64,000 nt of DNA from Clostridium_AW sp040797845 (GCA_040797845.1 JBFNFA010000001.1:434001-498000); one strand, 5' to 3'. Shown: positions 45,776-52,800, numbered from the stretch's first letter. Translations and numbers: made by a program. Notes: a model not told the origin generated them from the letters alone.

Positions 45776-46240
45776 TTAAATAATCTCTTCTATGAACTTT
45801 CTATACTGCAGTGCTTCAATTAAATCGCTCTCATAAATCTTATCTCTTCCATCTAAATCAGCTATAGTTCTGGATACCTTTAAGATTTTTGTATAAGCTC
45901 TAGTACTTAGAGAATATTTATTGTATATTTTCTTAATTATTTTCTCAGCACCATTTTCTAAAATGCAATATTTTTTAACTAAGGACATATCCATTTCACT
46001 ATTGGTAGTTATATTATATTTTTTTAATCTTTCATATTGAATTTTTCTTGCCCTATCTATACTTTTTTTTATGTCTCTAGATTTTTTTGTTTTTTCCATA
46101 GATACAATATGACTATGCTTTACATAATCTACAGGTAAAAACAAATCAATTCTATCTAACAGGGGACCAGATAGTTTTTTTAGATATCTATTTTTCTCAT
46201 ATTCAGAACAAGTACACTGAATTTTGGAGCAGGGGCATGG
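45776..46240 (-). pseudogene. comM: comM/yifB, C-terminal remnant truncated by prophage insertion
   Basis: The minus-strand frame runs from the junction as PCPCSKIQCTCSEYEKN, then RYLKKLSGPLLDRIDLFLPVDY, and continues to the TAA. This is the middle-to-end of the ComM/YifB Mg-chelatase-like AAA+ protein: the NPCPC cysteine motif, a shortened zinc loop and the SGPLLDRID sensor segment, then the C-terminal lid. About 154 of some 500 residues remain. Upstream of the proline codon (46238-46240) similarity stops (NAH in place of a normal ...N), so the N-terminal part should be at the far end of the prophage. ComM is a hexameric helicase aiding branch migration in transformation. An internal TTG start is unlikely to yield a working protein. 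Confidence 0.88.
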
Positions 46241-46243
46241 ATG
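46229..46243. mobile_element. Left attachment junction (attL) in comM
   Basis: The sequence GCAGGGGCATGGATG spans the point where comM coding similarity ends. On the comM strand the native codons for Asn-Pro-Cys-Pro-Cys should read AAY CCA TGC CCC TGC, so the shared core can include ATCCATGCCCCTGC or part of it. The exact core cannot be fixed without the right end. Confidence 0.6.
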
Positions 46244-46797
46244 TGCGTTGTAAGTTTGACCTACACAAAGAAAAAAAATTCCTTCATATTATATATAGTA
46301 AAAATGAAGGCGTAAAGATTAAAAATTTAAGATTAAAAAATGACATGACATTAAAGCAACTCTCTAAAGAAATTGGAATAAGTGAGGTTACATTAACAAA
46401 AGTTGAAAATAACAGAATTAGAGTTCCGTATTATTATTGGAAACTAATATGTGATTTTTATAAAGTGGACCATATTAGTTATCTTGGATTGTGTAATATG
46501 GATGAAGATTCTATTGAAAACAAATTAATTAAGATTAGAGCATATTTAGGTGCGAAAAGGTGGGGTAATGTTGGAAGTTATTTGGGGTATAGTGAAGCCT
46601 TTATTGTAGATATGTTAACTAGATATACCCCAAATAAAAAACAATTAGATAATATAGACATCACTTTAAGGAAAATTAAAATTACTACATTATTTAATTA
46701 CAATCACTCTCTTTTTGCCTTCTATAATAATTATCTTTATCCTCAACCGAATTCCCTCCAAATCTTGCTTGATATTAACTATAAATATAAATCTTAA
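46237..46797 (+). CDS. HTH (XRE-type) regulator whose start lies in attL
   Basis: The 186-aa frame contains a helix-turn-helix at residues 37-62 (LKQLSKEIGISEVTLTKVENN). A second, more degenerate HTH-like repeat follows near LGAKRWGNVGSYLGYSEAFIVDML, then a hydrophobic C-terminus. The first ATG is inside the comM-derived junction, with GGAG seven bases upstream on the antisense strand of comM. The next in-frame ATG (MTLKQL, 46342) would cut into the HTH. The first 30 residues carry no known motif, so the true start is uncertain. Possible role: lysogeny or excision control. Confidence 0.65.
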   Translation: MDVRCKFDLHKEKKFLHIIYSKNEGVKIKNLRLKNDMTLKQLSKEIGISEVTLTKVENNRIRVPYYYWKLICDFYKVDHISYLGLCNMDEDSIENKLIKIRAYLGAKRWGNVGSYLGYSEAFIVDMLTRYTPNKKQLDNIDITLRKIKITTLFNYNHSLFAFYNNYLYPQPNSLQILLDINYKYKS

Positions 46798-46822
46798 GAT
46801 GATATTTTTTATATCATCTTAA
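46794..46822 (+). promoter_or_regulatory. 12-bp hairpin at the end of the first HTH gene
   Basis: TTAAGATGATAT-N5-ATATCATCTTAA is perfect and overlaps the stop codon. No U-tract follows, so it may be an imperfect terminator, a stability hairpin, or an operator. Confidence 0.55.
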
Positions 46823-46862
46823 TTGATAAATGCCCGTTTTTATATCACTATGAAAAAATTGA

Positions 46863-46876
46863 TACCATTTATGGTA
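46863..46876. promoter_or_regulatory. Candidate repressor operator
   Basis: TACCAT-TT-ATGGTA, a perfect 14-bp dyad, lies about 25 bp before the ATG of the XRE gene at 46901. Position and symmetry suit autorepression by an XRE protein. A related ATGGTAC half appears in the hairpin at 50.56-50.59 kb. Confidence 0.5.
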
Positions 46877-46900
46877 CTTTATGCTTTAGGGGTGATATAA

Positions 46901-47251
46901 ATGTTTAGTAAAGTATTGCAAGGACTAAGAATAGATTCGGACTTGACTCAAGAAGAACTAGCTAGACTTCTTAGAGTTAGTCGACAAGTTTTAAGCAAAT
47001 ACGAAACGGGTGAAAATGAGCCTAATCTAGACTTCTTATTAAGGTGTTCTGAACACTTTAATGTATCAGTAGACTATCTACTTGGGAAAGCTAAAATATC
47101 AGTTCCACAGGAATCATTATTTGATTTCTTGAATAATAATGATATTGATAGCTCTAAAAAATTTAACTATATCTTATTAGCATGTAAGAATGATAAAAAA
47201 TACATAGATTTTATATATTCTGTACTGGTTGCAACCCAAAAACTTAAGTAA
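46901..47251 (+). CDS. XRE-family regulator (phage repressor-like)
   Basis: The 116-aa protein has a canonical N-terminal XRE helix-turn-helix (LRIDSDLTQEELARLLRVSRQVLSKYETGENEPNLDFLLR), a short linker with DYLLGK, and a small C-terminal domain of about 45 residues with no recognised motif. No Ser-Lys LexA-type peptidase domain is present, so induction would need another route. ATG with AGGGGTG. A perfect dyad sits just upstream and a terminator follows. Confidence 0.85.
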   Translation: MFSKVLQGLRIDSDLTQEELARLLRVSRQVLSKYETGENEPNLDFLLRCSEHFNVSVDYLLGKAKISVPQESLFDFLNNNDIDSSKKFNYILLACKNDKKYIDFIYSVLVATQKLK

Positions 47252-47315
47252 ATTTCTAATCTGTCCACTCACATTATACACTGAAAGGTTGTGACTGTTA
47301 GACAATTTATCGACA

Positions 47316-47349
47316 AACGAGGAAGAAATTTCTGATATTCTTCTTCGTT
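47316..47349 (+). terminator. Terminator after the XRE gene
   Basis: Stem AACGAGGAAGAA/TTCTTCTTCGTT (12 bp with one G-U pair, 10-nt loop), then TTTTTTT on the plus strand. Confidence 0.88.
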
Positions 47350-47419
47350 TTTTTATGGTAAAATTTATTATATATCATCATATGACAAAATTCGACTATG
47401 AATGAGAGAGTGATATATA

Positions 47420-47680
47420 TTGAATATTGGTAAAAACATTAAGTTTTATAGAAGAAAACAGAGATTATCTCAAAGACAATTAGCTATTAGAATTGGAGTT
47501 AGCCCATCACATATAAATAAGTTAGAAAAGAATATAAGGATTCCGTCTATTCCTTTATTATATAGAATAGCATTTGCATTAGGAGTGTGCCCAAAAGCTC
47601 TCTTGGGTTGTTATCATGTTAAGTGTGATAGCTGCATCATGAGAGAACATACTATCACCGTTCCTATGCAGAATGTATAG
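47420..47680 (+). CDS. XRE-family regulator with a C-terminal cysteine cluster
   Basis: The 86-aa protein is almost entirely one XRE HTH (IKFYRRKQRLSQRQLAIRIGVSPSHINKLEKNIRIPSIP). Past it lies GVCPKALLGCYHVKCDSC, with cysteines at 57, 64, 69 and 72 and a nearby His66 and His77. That spacing could bind a metal or respond to oxidation, but small clostridial XRE proteins often carry stray cysteines. The start is TTG with GAGAGAGTGAT upstream. It has its own terminator. Confidence 0.8.
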   Translation: MNIGKNIKFYRRKQRLSQRQLAIRIGVSPSHINKLEKNIRIPSIPLLYRIAFALGVCPKALLGCYHVKCDSCIMREHTITVPMQNV

Positions 47681-47694
47681 ATAGTAATGTATAA

Positions 47695-47723
47695 AATAAC
47701 CCTGAAATTACTCCAGGGTTATT
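47695..47723. terminator. Bidirectional terminator between convergent genes
   Basis: Stem AATAACCCTG/CAGGGTTATT (10 bp, 9-nt loop), followed by TTTATTATT on the plus strand and by TTTTATACA on the minus strand. It ends the XRE gene and the opposing 47.7-48.1 kb gene. Confidence 0.88.
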
Positions 47724-47736
47724 TTTATTATTAAGA

Positions 47737-48129
47737 TTATTTAAATGTATTCAATGTCTGAATAATATCTTTATAGTCGGGTATACTTAGGTATGCAGAT
47801 TTAAGTTTTGAATAGATTTCATGAGCGTCATTTTGGTAATGCTTATAGTAATATTTCTTATAATGGCCTAAACGCTCATCTATCAAAACTTTGATGTAAA
47901 TAATTTGTTCTCTATTCAAAGATTTTTGTTGCATCAAATCTTTGAATAAATCTCTAGCTTGAAGATAGTAAGGTTCTATCTCTTTACTTTGAACCACATC
48001 TCCAAGCTTTAACTTTTTATCCCTCCTTTTTTTATTTTTAGCTACATGAATAGTTATCTTTATGGATACTATAAGTCCCCAAAATAGCACCCATGCCATC
48101 ATTAGTTTTGCTAGAATTTCATCTAACAT
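47737..48129 (-). CDS. Membrane-anchored protein of unknown function
   Basis: The 130-aa protein has one N-terminal helix (residues 8-29, MMAWVLFWGLIVSIKITIHVA), a stop-transfer KNKKRRDKK and a soluble, helical, Tyr/Lys-rich cytoplasmic part. I do not recognise a family. AGGAG precedes the ATG. It is the last gene of the minus-strand group that begins with the XRE gene at 50.6 kb, and a 265-bp spacer separates it from the replication-relaxation gene. Confidence 0.65.
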   Translation of the reverse strand: MLDEILAKLMMAWVLFWGLIVSIKITIHVAKNKKRRDKKLKLGDVVQSKEIEPYYLQARDLFKDLMQQKSLNREQIIYIKVLIDERLGHYKKYYYKHYQNDAHEIYSKLKSAYLSIPDYKDIIQTLNTFK

Positions 48130-48394
48130 GTTTATTTCTCCTTTCGCTTAAAGGTTAATTCATATCCCTCTTTTGTTGCTGGACAGCAGCATTTGTTTTA
48201 TATTTTGAAGGAATATGTACTTTGGAAAGGACTATTAGTATTACTATCGCTTATACTGTTAAACATACTGATTAAAAACTATATAGGTCAAACTACACAT
48301 CTTTAGTATCTTATATTCCATAATTTAATAAGTACAATAGTAATAAGTATTTAGTAATCAGCCAATTAGAAATAAGGAATATATATGAGGCTGT
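48130..48394. other. Non-coding spacer in the prophage
   Basis: No open reading frame with a ribosome binding site was found. It contains a short TGCTG-GA-CAGCA repeat near 48180 but no strong terminator or promoter. The AT-rich right half resembles 3' UTR of the adjacent 47.7-48.1 kb gene promoter region. I see nothing else in it. Confidence 0.4.
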
Positions 48395-48988
48395 TTATCT
48401 TTCCAGCCCCAATATCCTCTTCTCCAAACCTTTTAAGCTAAAATCTAAATATTCTACAAAAAAGTTATTACTTTCATATTTAATATCATTTACTCCAATT
48501 ATAACTACTAACGGAAATGTTCCATAACATTCCTTTTGCAATATATTTTCTTTATATAGTTTTTCATACATTTGGAACTTATTAGCTCCAGTAAAATGTG
48601 TTAAGTCCACCTCTAACAATATGAAGTGAAGGTTATCATCTAGTGTAAATTTAAAAAACGCATCCGGCCTTATTAAGCCTTTTAGATATTTAGGTTCTTT
48701 TATATATTCAATATCTTTGCATCCATTAAAGACCAACATTGAATAAAAATCATTAATATACAAGTCATGAGCTGAAACTTTATCTTCTAAATAATATACT
48801 TTTTCTCTAGTTAACTTATTGATATAACTTTTTAAAACCCCCATAGTTTCTAGTTCTTTTAGTCTTTTTCTTGATCTATCATTTCCAAACTTGGCGTTGT
48901 TAAAAAATATCCTATATGATTGTTGAATTGTAATAGCTTTGTATTTCTCTAAAAACTTTAGAATATTCTTATCCCTTTGCATTAACAT
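48395..48988 (-). CDS. Replication-relaxation family protein
   Basis: The 197-aa protein has an N-terminal winged helix (RDKNILKFLEKYKAITIQQSYRIFF, then RKRLKELETMGVLKSY). A C-terminal domain contains LIRPDAFFKFTLDDN followed by HFILLEVDL, a D-x(n)-ExD arrangement like the nuclease-like core of the replication-relaxation (PF13814-type) family. Such proteins are found beside FtsK-type ATPases on conjugative elements and plasmids, where they are thought to help DNA relaxation or replication. It overlaps the FtsK gene by 20 bp; GGAGG precedes its ATG. No conserved tyrosine of a known relaxase was identified. Confidence 0.72.
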   Translation of the reverse strand: MLMQRDKNILKFLEKYKAITIQQSYRIFFNNAKFGNDRSRKRLKELETMGVLKSYINKLTREKVYYLEDKVSAHDLYINDFYSMLVFNGCKDIEYIKEPKYLKGLIRPDAFFKFTLDDNLHFILLEVDLTHFTGANKFQMYEKLYKENILQKECYGTFPLVVIIGVNDIKYESNNFFVEYLDFSLKGLEKRILGLER

Positions 48989-50309
48989 TATTTCTAACCT
49001 CCTCTAAAGATACTACTCCTTTCTTTTTAAATATCTTCTTTGGTGGATTATATTGCCCTATAGGTTCTAATTTTTCTGGAACATTCATTAATTGTATATT
49101 GTCTTTAATTTGCTTCCACTCTTCCAGTGAAGGAATTTTCCAACTGTAATTAAATGAATGTCCTGCATCCTGCACTTTCTCTTGTACTATGTCCTTTGAA
49201 CTATCCTTAATGCTTTCTTTTATTATATATTTATTTATTTCAACTGTTTTAAATTTCGTATGTGTATTGGTAAATAATATAGCCTCTTGATTTTCTAAAC
49301 CTACCGCACCCGTACTTTCTATAGCATTAATCGAGTTTATATCGCTCATTTGTCTGAAGGTAACTCTTGCCATTTGCGACTTAAGAGTCGCTGGGATATT
49401 ATCAACTGTGGTTCTTTGGAGTGATGTTATTACAAAACCGCCTACCGCTCTCCCTGTTAATATAATGTTTTTGAGATATGATAAAGCTTTTTCTTTCTGC
49501 TCTTTTTCTCTGGCAGTATCCGAAGGGTCTGGCATGTAAAAACTAAACTCTTCAGCACAAATATAAAAACATTTCATCTTCTGCCTTGCAATTTTATTGT
49601 ATTCTTCTATATTCTCGCAACCAGCCTTGTCAATTATATTTTCCCTTCTCTCTATAATTTTACATAATCGTTCGAGCATTATATTAGTTTCTTCCATAGT
49701 AGTTGCATAGAATTTTGTTTGTTTGCAGTATCTAAAATGCTTTAAATCCCTTTTTCTTACTTGTGTTAAATATAACTCTATTTCTTTATTACTATGATTG
49801 TGAATTAAGTTTGTAAGCATTACAAACACTAATCTACTCTTCCCAGTTCCAGTAGTCCCAGCAATCAATAAATGAGGGAATTTATTTTGATTTAAAACAA
49901 CTGGTTTACCCGTAAAATCATATCCTAAAAACAGCTCATATGGTTTAGTTTTAACTGGTGTAAATTTTAGATTATTTAAAGGATTTATTATTATTTCTAT
50001 ATTTATATAATTACTAAACCTATCTTTAGTTACTTCACATAGACATTTTAGGTTATCTTCAATAGTAGGTTTAAGCTCCTCTATCCTTTTAAAGTTAAGT
50101 CCTGCTGGAATACTAACCTTACAAAGATATCCATACCTAGTCGTTTCTATATGTTTGATTTCAAAAGTTCTTGCTTTATCTTCTTTATTTTTTATCCCAG
50201 CACCAACCATTATTTTATTCCATTTCTTTTTTATTTCTCTTTCACCTTTGGTTTTTAATCTATGGTACCCATAGCAGCCTAGCCCCCATAAAGCAATTTC
50301 GGTATACAT
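48969..50309 (-). CDS. FtsK/SpoIIIE-type DNA translocase of mobile-element type
   Basis: The 446-aa ATPase (from ATG 50307-50309) has a short hydrophobic N-terminus (MYTEIALWGLGCYGY) and then a soluble motor. Walker A is LLIAGTTGTGKSRL near residue 170, a Walker B-like FYICAEEFSFYM follows, and the sensor region is GGFVITSLQRTTVDNIP. No gamma domain is present. This matches the Tn916 Orf21/TcpA-like coupling-protein group rather than chromosomal FtsK. The ATG follows GGGGCG; a longer frame beginning at 50357 lies in the upstream small gene. It overlaps the small membrane peptide gene by TAATG and the relaxation gene by 20 bp, so all three are one translational unit. Confidence 0.85.
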   Translation of the reverse strand: MYTEIALWGLGCYGYHRLKTKGEREIKKKWNKIMVGAGIKNKEDKARTFEIKHIETTRYGYLCKVSIPAGLNFKRIEELKPTIEDNLKCLCEVTKDRFSNYINIEIIINPLNNLKFTPVKTKPYELFLGYDFTGKPVVLNQNKFPHLLIAGTTGTGKSRLVFVMLTNLIHNHSNKEIELYLTQVRKRDLKHFRYCKQTKFYATTMEETNIMLERLCKIIERRENIIDKAGCENIEEYNKIARQKMKCFYICAEEFSFYMPDPSDTAREKEQKEKALSYLKNIILTGRAVGGFVITSLQRTTVDNIPATLKSQMARVTFRQMSDINSINAIESTGAVGLENQEAILFTNTHTKFKTVEINKYIIKESIKDSSKDIVQEKVQDAGHSFNYSWKIPSLEEWKQIKDNIQLMNVPEKLEPIGQYNPPKKIFKKKGVVSLEEVRNNVNAKG

Positions 50310-50452
50310 TATTTTCGCCCCTTTCTTGATTCTCCAAACGGTAATTGTATTACCCAAATTACCACTAGTAACCCAAAAGGATATCCTCCTATACTCCCAA
50401 ATGCCAATAATTTTTTTAATAATCTAAAAACTAAATAATCTAAACCGTTCAT
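50309..50452 (-). CDS. 47-residue hydrophobic peptide upstream of the FtsK gene
   Basis: MNGLDYLVFRLLKKLLAFGS continues as IGGYPFGLLVVIWVIQLPFG and ends ESRKGRK. There is one clear transmembrane segment (about residues 25-40) flanked by basic ends. GGAGG at 50458-50462 is six bases before the ATG, and its TAA shares a base with the FtsK ATG. This placement is good evidence that it is a real gene. It may be a membrane partner of the translocase; no homologue is recognised. Confidence 0.75.
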   Translation of the reverse strand: MNGLDYLVFRLLKKLLAFGSIGGYPFGLLVVIWVIQLPFGESRKGRK

Positions 50453-50511
50453 ATATACCTCCACATTGTACTTTGTTATCTACTATATACTATGCTGGTA
50501 TATATAGAATG

Positions 50512-50544
50512 TTTCTTTAATTTAAAATCTTTTTCTTTAATTTA
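50512..50544. repeat. Direct repeat pair, 20-bp period
   Basis: TTTCTTTAATTTA occurs at 50512-50524 and again at 50532-50544. The 20-bp spacing is close to two helical turns, so a dimeric protein could contact both on one face. It lies between the promoter region of the FtsK unit and the XRE terminator. Confidence 0.5.
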
Positions 50545-50561
50545 TAGAATTTATCTATAAA

Positions 50562-50591
50562 AAATATGGTACTATTCTAAGTACCATATTT
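50562..50591 (-). terminator. Terminator after the 66-aa XRE gene
   Basis: Stem AAATATGGTACT/AGTACCATATTT (12 bp, 6-nt loop) overlapping the stop codon; the minus strand continues TTTTATAG. Its ATGGTAC core resembles the operator dyad at 46.86 kb. Confidence 0.85.
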
Positions 50592-50772
50592 CCTCTAACC
50601 TTTTATTTAATTTTTTGCAAACCCTTAATCCTTCCTTCATTGAAGGTATTGCCGCACCTGATTCCCATCCGTAATATGTTTTTTTATTAACTTCTATTAG
50701 CTCTGCAAAATCTTTTGGTTCCATTGCATATTCTCTCATACGTATATCTCTAAGATTATTTTTTATTTCCAT
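50572..50772 (-). CDS. Small XRE-family regulator
   Basis: The 66-aa protein is a lone XRE HTH (IRMREYAMEPKDFAELIEVNKKTYYGWESGAAIPSMKEGLR) of the YozG/Cro type with the sequence ending KKLNKRLEEIWYLE. AGGTGATG precedes the ATG. It lies between the FtsK unit and the conserved small protein and could control the mobile-element module or the lytic switch. Confidence 0.85.
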   Translation of the reverse strand: MEIKNNLRDIRMREYAMEPKDFAELIEVNKKTYYGWESGAAIPSMKEGLRVCKKLNKRLEEIWYLE

Positions 50773-50811
50773 ATACCATCACCTCATAGTAATTGGATAA
50801 TAACTATTAAG

Positions 50812-51087
50812 TTAAAGAACTTCCAGATATTTTCCGTATCTATCTTCCATATCTTTAATAAATTCATTCAAGTTATCTGAATTTACTTCATCACAATTAA
50901 CTACTGATAATTGTGGAAATTGTTCTAATAATCGTGGTCTACATGCTCTAATTGTTTCTGGTAATTGGTGTGTATATAAGCTATCACCTGTCATATAGTC
51001 AAGAATGCTGTAGATACCATCTATACCATTGACTGATACCATCTTTGTAGATGTTATTGATAAGATATCACTTATATGAAATTTCAA
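50812..51087 (-). CDS. Conserved small phage/element protein (DUF7736-like)
   Basis: From the TTG at 51085-51087 the protein has 91 aa: MKFHISDILSITSTKMVS, then GIDGIYSILDYMTGDSLYTHQLPETIRACRPRLLEQFPQL. This ISDILSIT...Y(N/D)ILDYMTGD.L.THQLPR pattern recurs in uncharacterised phage and plasmid proteins; I associate it with DUF7736 but cannot verify this. GAGGAG and AGAGG stand before the TTG; the upstream ATG (51108) codons contain those sequences, so it is not preferred. Function unknown. Confidence 0.65.
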   Translation of the reverse strand: MKFHISDILSITSTKMVSVNGIDGIYSILDYMTGDSLYTHQLPETIRACRPRLLEQFPQLSVVNCDEVNSDNLNEFIKDMEDRYGKYLEVL

Positions 51088-51225
51088 TACAATCCTCTCC
51101 TCATACATTTAGTTGCATTATGTTTACTTTATTACATTTTAACAGTTGGTAATGTAACTGTAAATACTTGGAATAAATTGATTAAATAAACTCTAATTGG
51201 GTAAGGTCATAATGAGGTGATTTTT

Positions 51226-51333
51226 ATGAATCCATTAGGGATTGCTTCTATTATAGGAGTTGTATTATTTTTTACATTAATAATTTTATTTTTATATATT
51301 TTGTTTATGCTGCTTTTATGCTTAATAAATTAA
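51226..51333 (+). CDS. 35-residue hydrophobic peptide, antisense to the late operon
   Basis: MNPLGIASIIGVVLFFTLII continues as LFLYILFMLLLCLIN. One long helix fills nearly the whole chain. GAGGTGA lies seven bases before the ATG. It is convergent with the phage late operon, whose terminator begins 31 bp after its stop. It could be a small toxin of type I style, a holin-like peptide, or chance. No antisense RNA partner could be established. Confidence 0.55.
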   Translation: MNPLGIASIIGVVLFFTLIILFLYILFMLLLCLIN

Positions 51334-51363
51334 AAAATGATATTAAAGTTGATAAAATAAAAA

Positions 51364-51397
51364 AGAGGTAGTGCAGGATTTCTCCCACACTACCTCT
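51364..51397 (-). terminator. Terminator of the phage late operon
   Basis: Stem AGAGGTAGTG/CACTACCTCT (10 bp, 14-nt loop) followed on the minus strand by TTTTTATTTTATC. It lies just after the holin-like gene stop codon. Confidence 0.9.
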
Positions 51398-51400
51398 AAA

Positions 51401-51721
51401 TTACTGTTCTAAACTATTATTGATTTGTCCATCATCTAAAAAGTCCTTAGCTTTAATATACAGATAATGTACTACATTTCTCATTGTCTTTTCTGAAATA
51501 AATTTAGTAAATGCCTTAGGCAGATACTGATACAACTTCCTTACCACCCATTCCTCCTGCTGTGCTCCACTTTTAAGGACTGCATCTTTGGCTAAACTCT
51601 TAGCTTGCAGCATTAAAGCATATCCTGTTGCTTTAGCCTTTTGCCATTCTAAAAAACAATACAGTGCTATTGTAAGCACTGTAATAATTATATATCTAAA
51701 TTCCCATATTAAATTATACAT
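51401..51721 (-). CDS. Holin-like phage membrane protein
   Basis: From the ATG at 51719-51721 the protein has 106 aa with one N-terminal helix (IIITVLTIALYCFLEW) and a soluble, charged, helical remainder (AKSLAKDAVLKSGAQQEEWVVRKLYQYLPKAF). Proteins of this shape are common next to endolysins in clostridial phages and are annotated as holins or holin accessories. Only one strong helix is visible, so pore formation is not certain. GGAGG is eight bases before the ATG, inside the end of the amidase gene. Confidence 0.65.
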   Translation of the reverse strand: MYNLIWEFRYIIITVLTIALYCFLEWQKAKATGYALMLQAKSLAKDAVLKSGAQQEEWVVRKLYQYLPKAFTKFISEKTMRNVVHYLYIKAKDFLDDGQINNSLEQ

Positions 51722-51734
51722 ACCTATTTCCTCC

Positions 51735-52478
51735 CTACTCACTTAATCTTTTCTTGCCTGTTTTTCCATTATTGTCATTCCAGTATAAATCTATGAAACC
51801 CTGACCTATGGCTATGTAATTACCTCTATCTTTATGGATTATCAATCTGCCGTCTGTTGCCTGTTCTATATACCCAGTAGTATTAGGTATTTTAAATACA
51901 CCTTCTGGTATAGATTCGTCATATTTGTTTAGGTTTGGAGTTGCTATAGTTTTATTTAGTAATCCTTCTGCGATTGTTTTAGCAATGCCATATGGCTTAT
52001 ATTTGTTTAGTATGGCTGCATCATGTGAGTTAGTTATAAAACATACTTCTATATAAATTGTTTTAGCTATAGTTCTGTTTATTAGAGCTAGAGATTGGTT
52101 TTTTATACCTCTGTTTTTAAAACCTAGTGATGATAGTTTATTTAAAATTCTATTAGCCTCTATAAGCTGATTACCGTTATATGTATATATTTCAGTTCCA
52201 TTGGCTGTCGCATCCTTAAACGCATTAAAGTGTATACATATATTTATATCAGATAAAGGTGTATTGCACATAGCTACTTGTTTATTTAAAGAATCATTTA
52301 ATGTTGCAGCATAATCAACAAAACTTTCTCTTACTATAATCCCTTCAGCTTGTAATATATTTTTTAGCTCTCTTCCCACTTCTCTAGTAAGAACTTCTTC
52401 TTTTAGGCCATTTAGTCCCCTAGCTCCTATATCTCCACCAGTTAATGTATGCCCATAATTTACTGTACAAGTTTTCAT
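51735..52478 (-). CDS. N-acetylmuramoyl-L-alanine amidase (endolysin)
   Basis: The 247-aa Amidase_3-type enzyme cleaves the bond between N-acetylmuramic acid and L-alanine in peptidoglycan. Zinc ligands and catalytic residues are seen in VNYGHTLTGGDIGARG (His), DINICIHFNA (His) and TIYIEVCFITN (Glu). A C-terminal segment of about 75 residues (NLNKYDESIPEGVFKIPNTTGYI on) has an SH3-like, wall-binding look. No signal peptide, so export must rely on the neighbouring holin. ATG; GGGGTG. Confidence 0.88.
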   Translation of the reverse strand: MKTCTVNYGHTLTGGDIGARGLNGLKEEVLTREVGRELKNILQAEGIIVRESFVDYAATLNDSLNKQVAMCNTPLSDINICIHFNAFKDATANGTEIYTYNGNQLIEANRILNKLSSLGFKNRGIKNQSLALINRTIAKTIYIEVCFITNSHDAAILNKYKPYGIAKTIAEGLLNKTIATPNLNKYDESIPEGVFKIPNTTGYIEQATDGRLIIHKDRGNYIAIGQGFIDLYWNDNNGKTGKKRLSE

Positions 52479-52479
52479 A

Positions 52480-52764
52480 TTACACCCCTTCTTTCTCTAA
52501 ACCATCAATTCTATGATGAGCTGACTTTGTGCTTTGTTCTATAACAATCAACCTTTCTCCAAAATCTTGCATCTTTCTATCCTGCGCTTTCATATCTAAT
52601 CTTATATCATCTACCCCTTTAGCTATATAATCAAGCCTTGTAGACATTATAGTTTCTTCCTTAGTATCTTTTTTTAAATCCTTATCTCTATTTTTAGAGA
52701 ATGTAATTAGTGCTATTACTGCTCCTATTATGGAACATAATAAAGCTATAGATATAGTTTCCAT
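52480..52764 (-). CDS. XhlA-like phage membrane protein
   Basis: The 94-aa protein has an N-terminal helix (ISIALLCSIIGAVIALITF) and then a coiled coil (MSTRLDYIAKGVDDIRLDMKAQDRKMQDFGERLIVIEQSTKSAHHRIDGLE). The size and shape match the hemolysin-XhlA family and related BhlA proteins that cooperate with holins. In PBSX, xhlA sits in the same position before the amidase. The helix is N-terminal here, whereas XhlA has it C-terminal, so the family match is loose. Confidence 0.65.
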   Translation of the reverse strand: METISIALLCSIIGAVIALITFSKNRDKDLKKDTKEETIMSTRLDYIAKGVDDIRLDMKAQDRKMQDFGERLIVIEQSTKSAHHRIDGLEKEGV

Positions 52765-52800
52765 ATCACACCCCGTTTCTTAAAAATAAGTAAAATAAAA

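Noticed and set aside
45776..46144. Independent 122-residue protein at the comM remnant
   Set aside because: It is the C-terminal end of ComM starting at an internal TTG; the same frame continues upstream into PCPC and the SGPLLDRID motif.
50310..50357. Longer FtsK-like start at 50357
   Set aside because: The extension overlaps another well-supported small gene; the ATG at 50307-50309 has GGGGCG and a TAATG junction.
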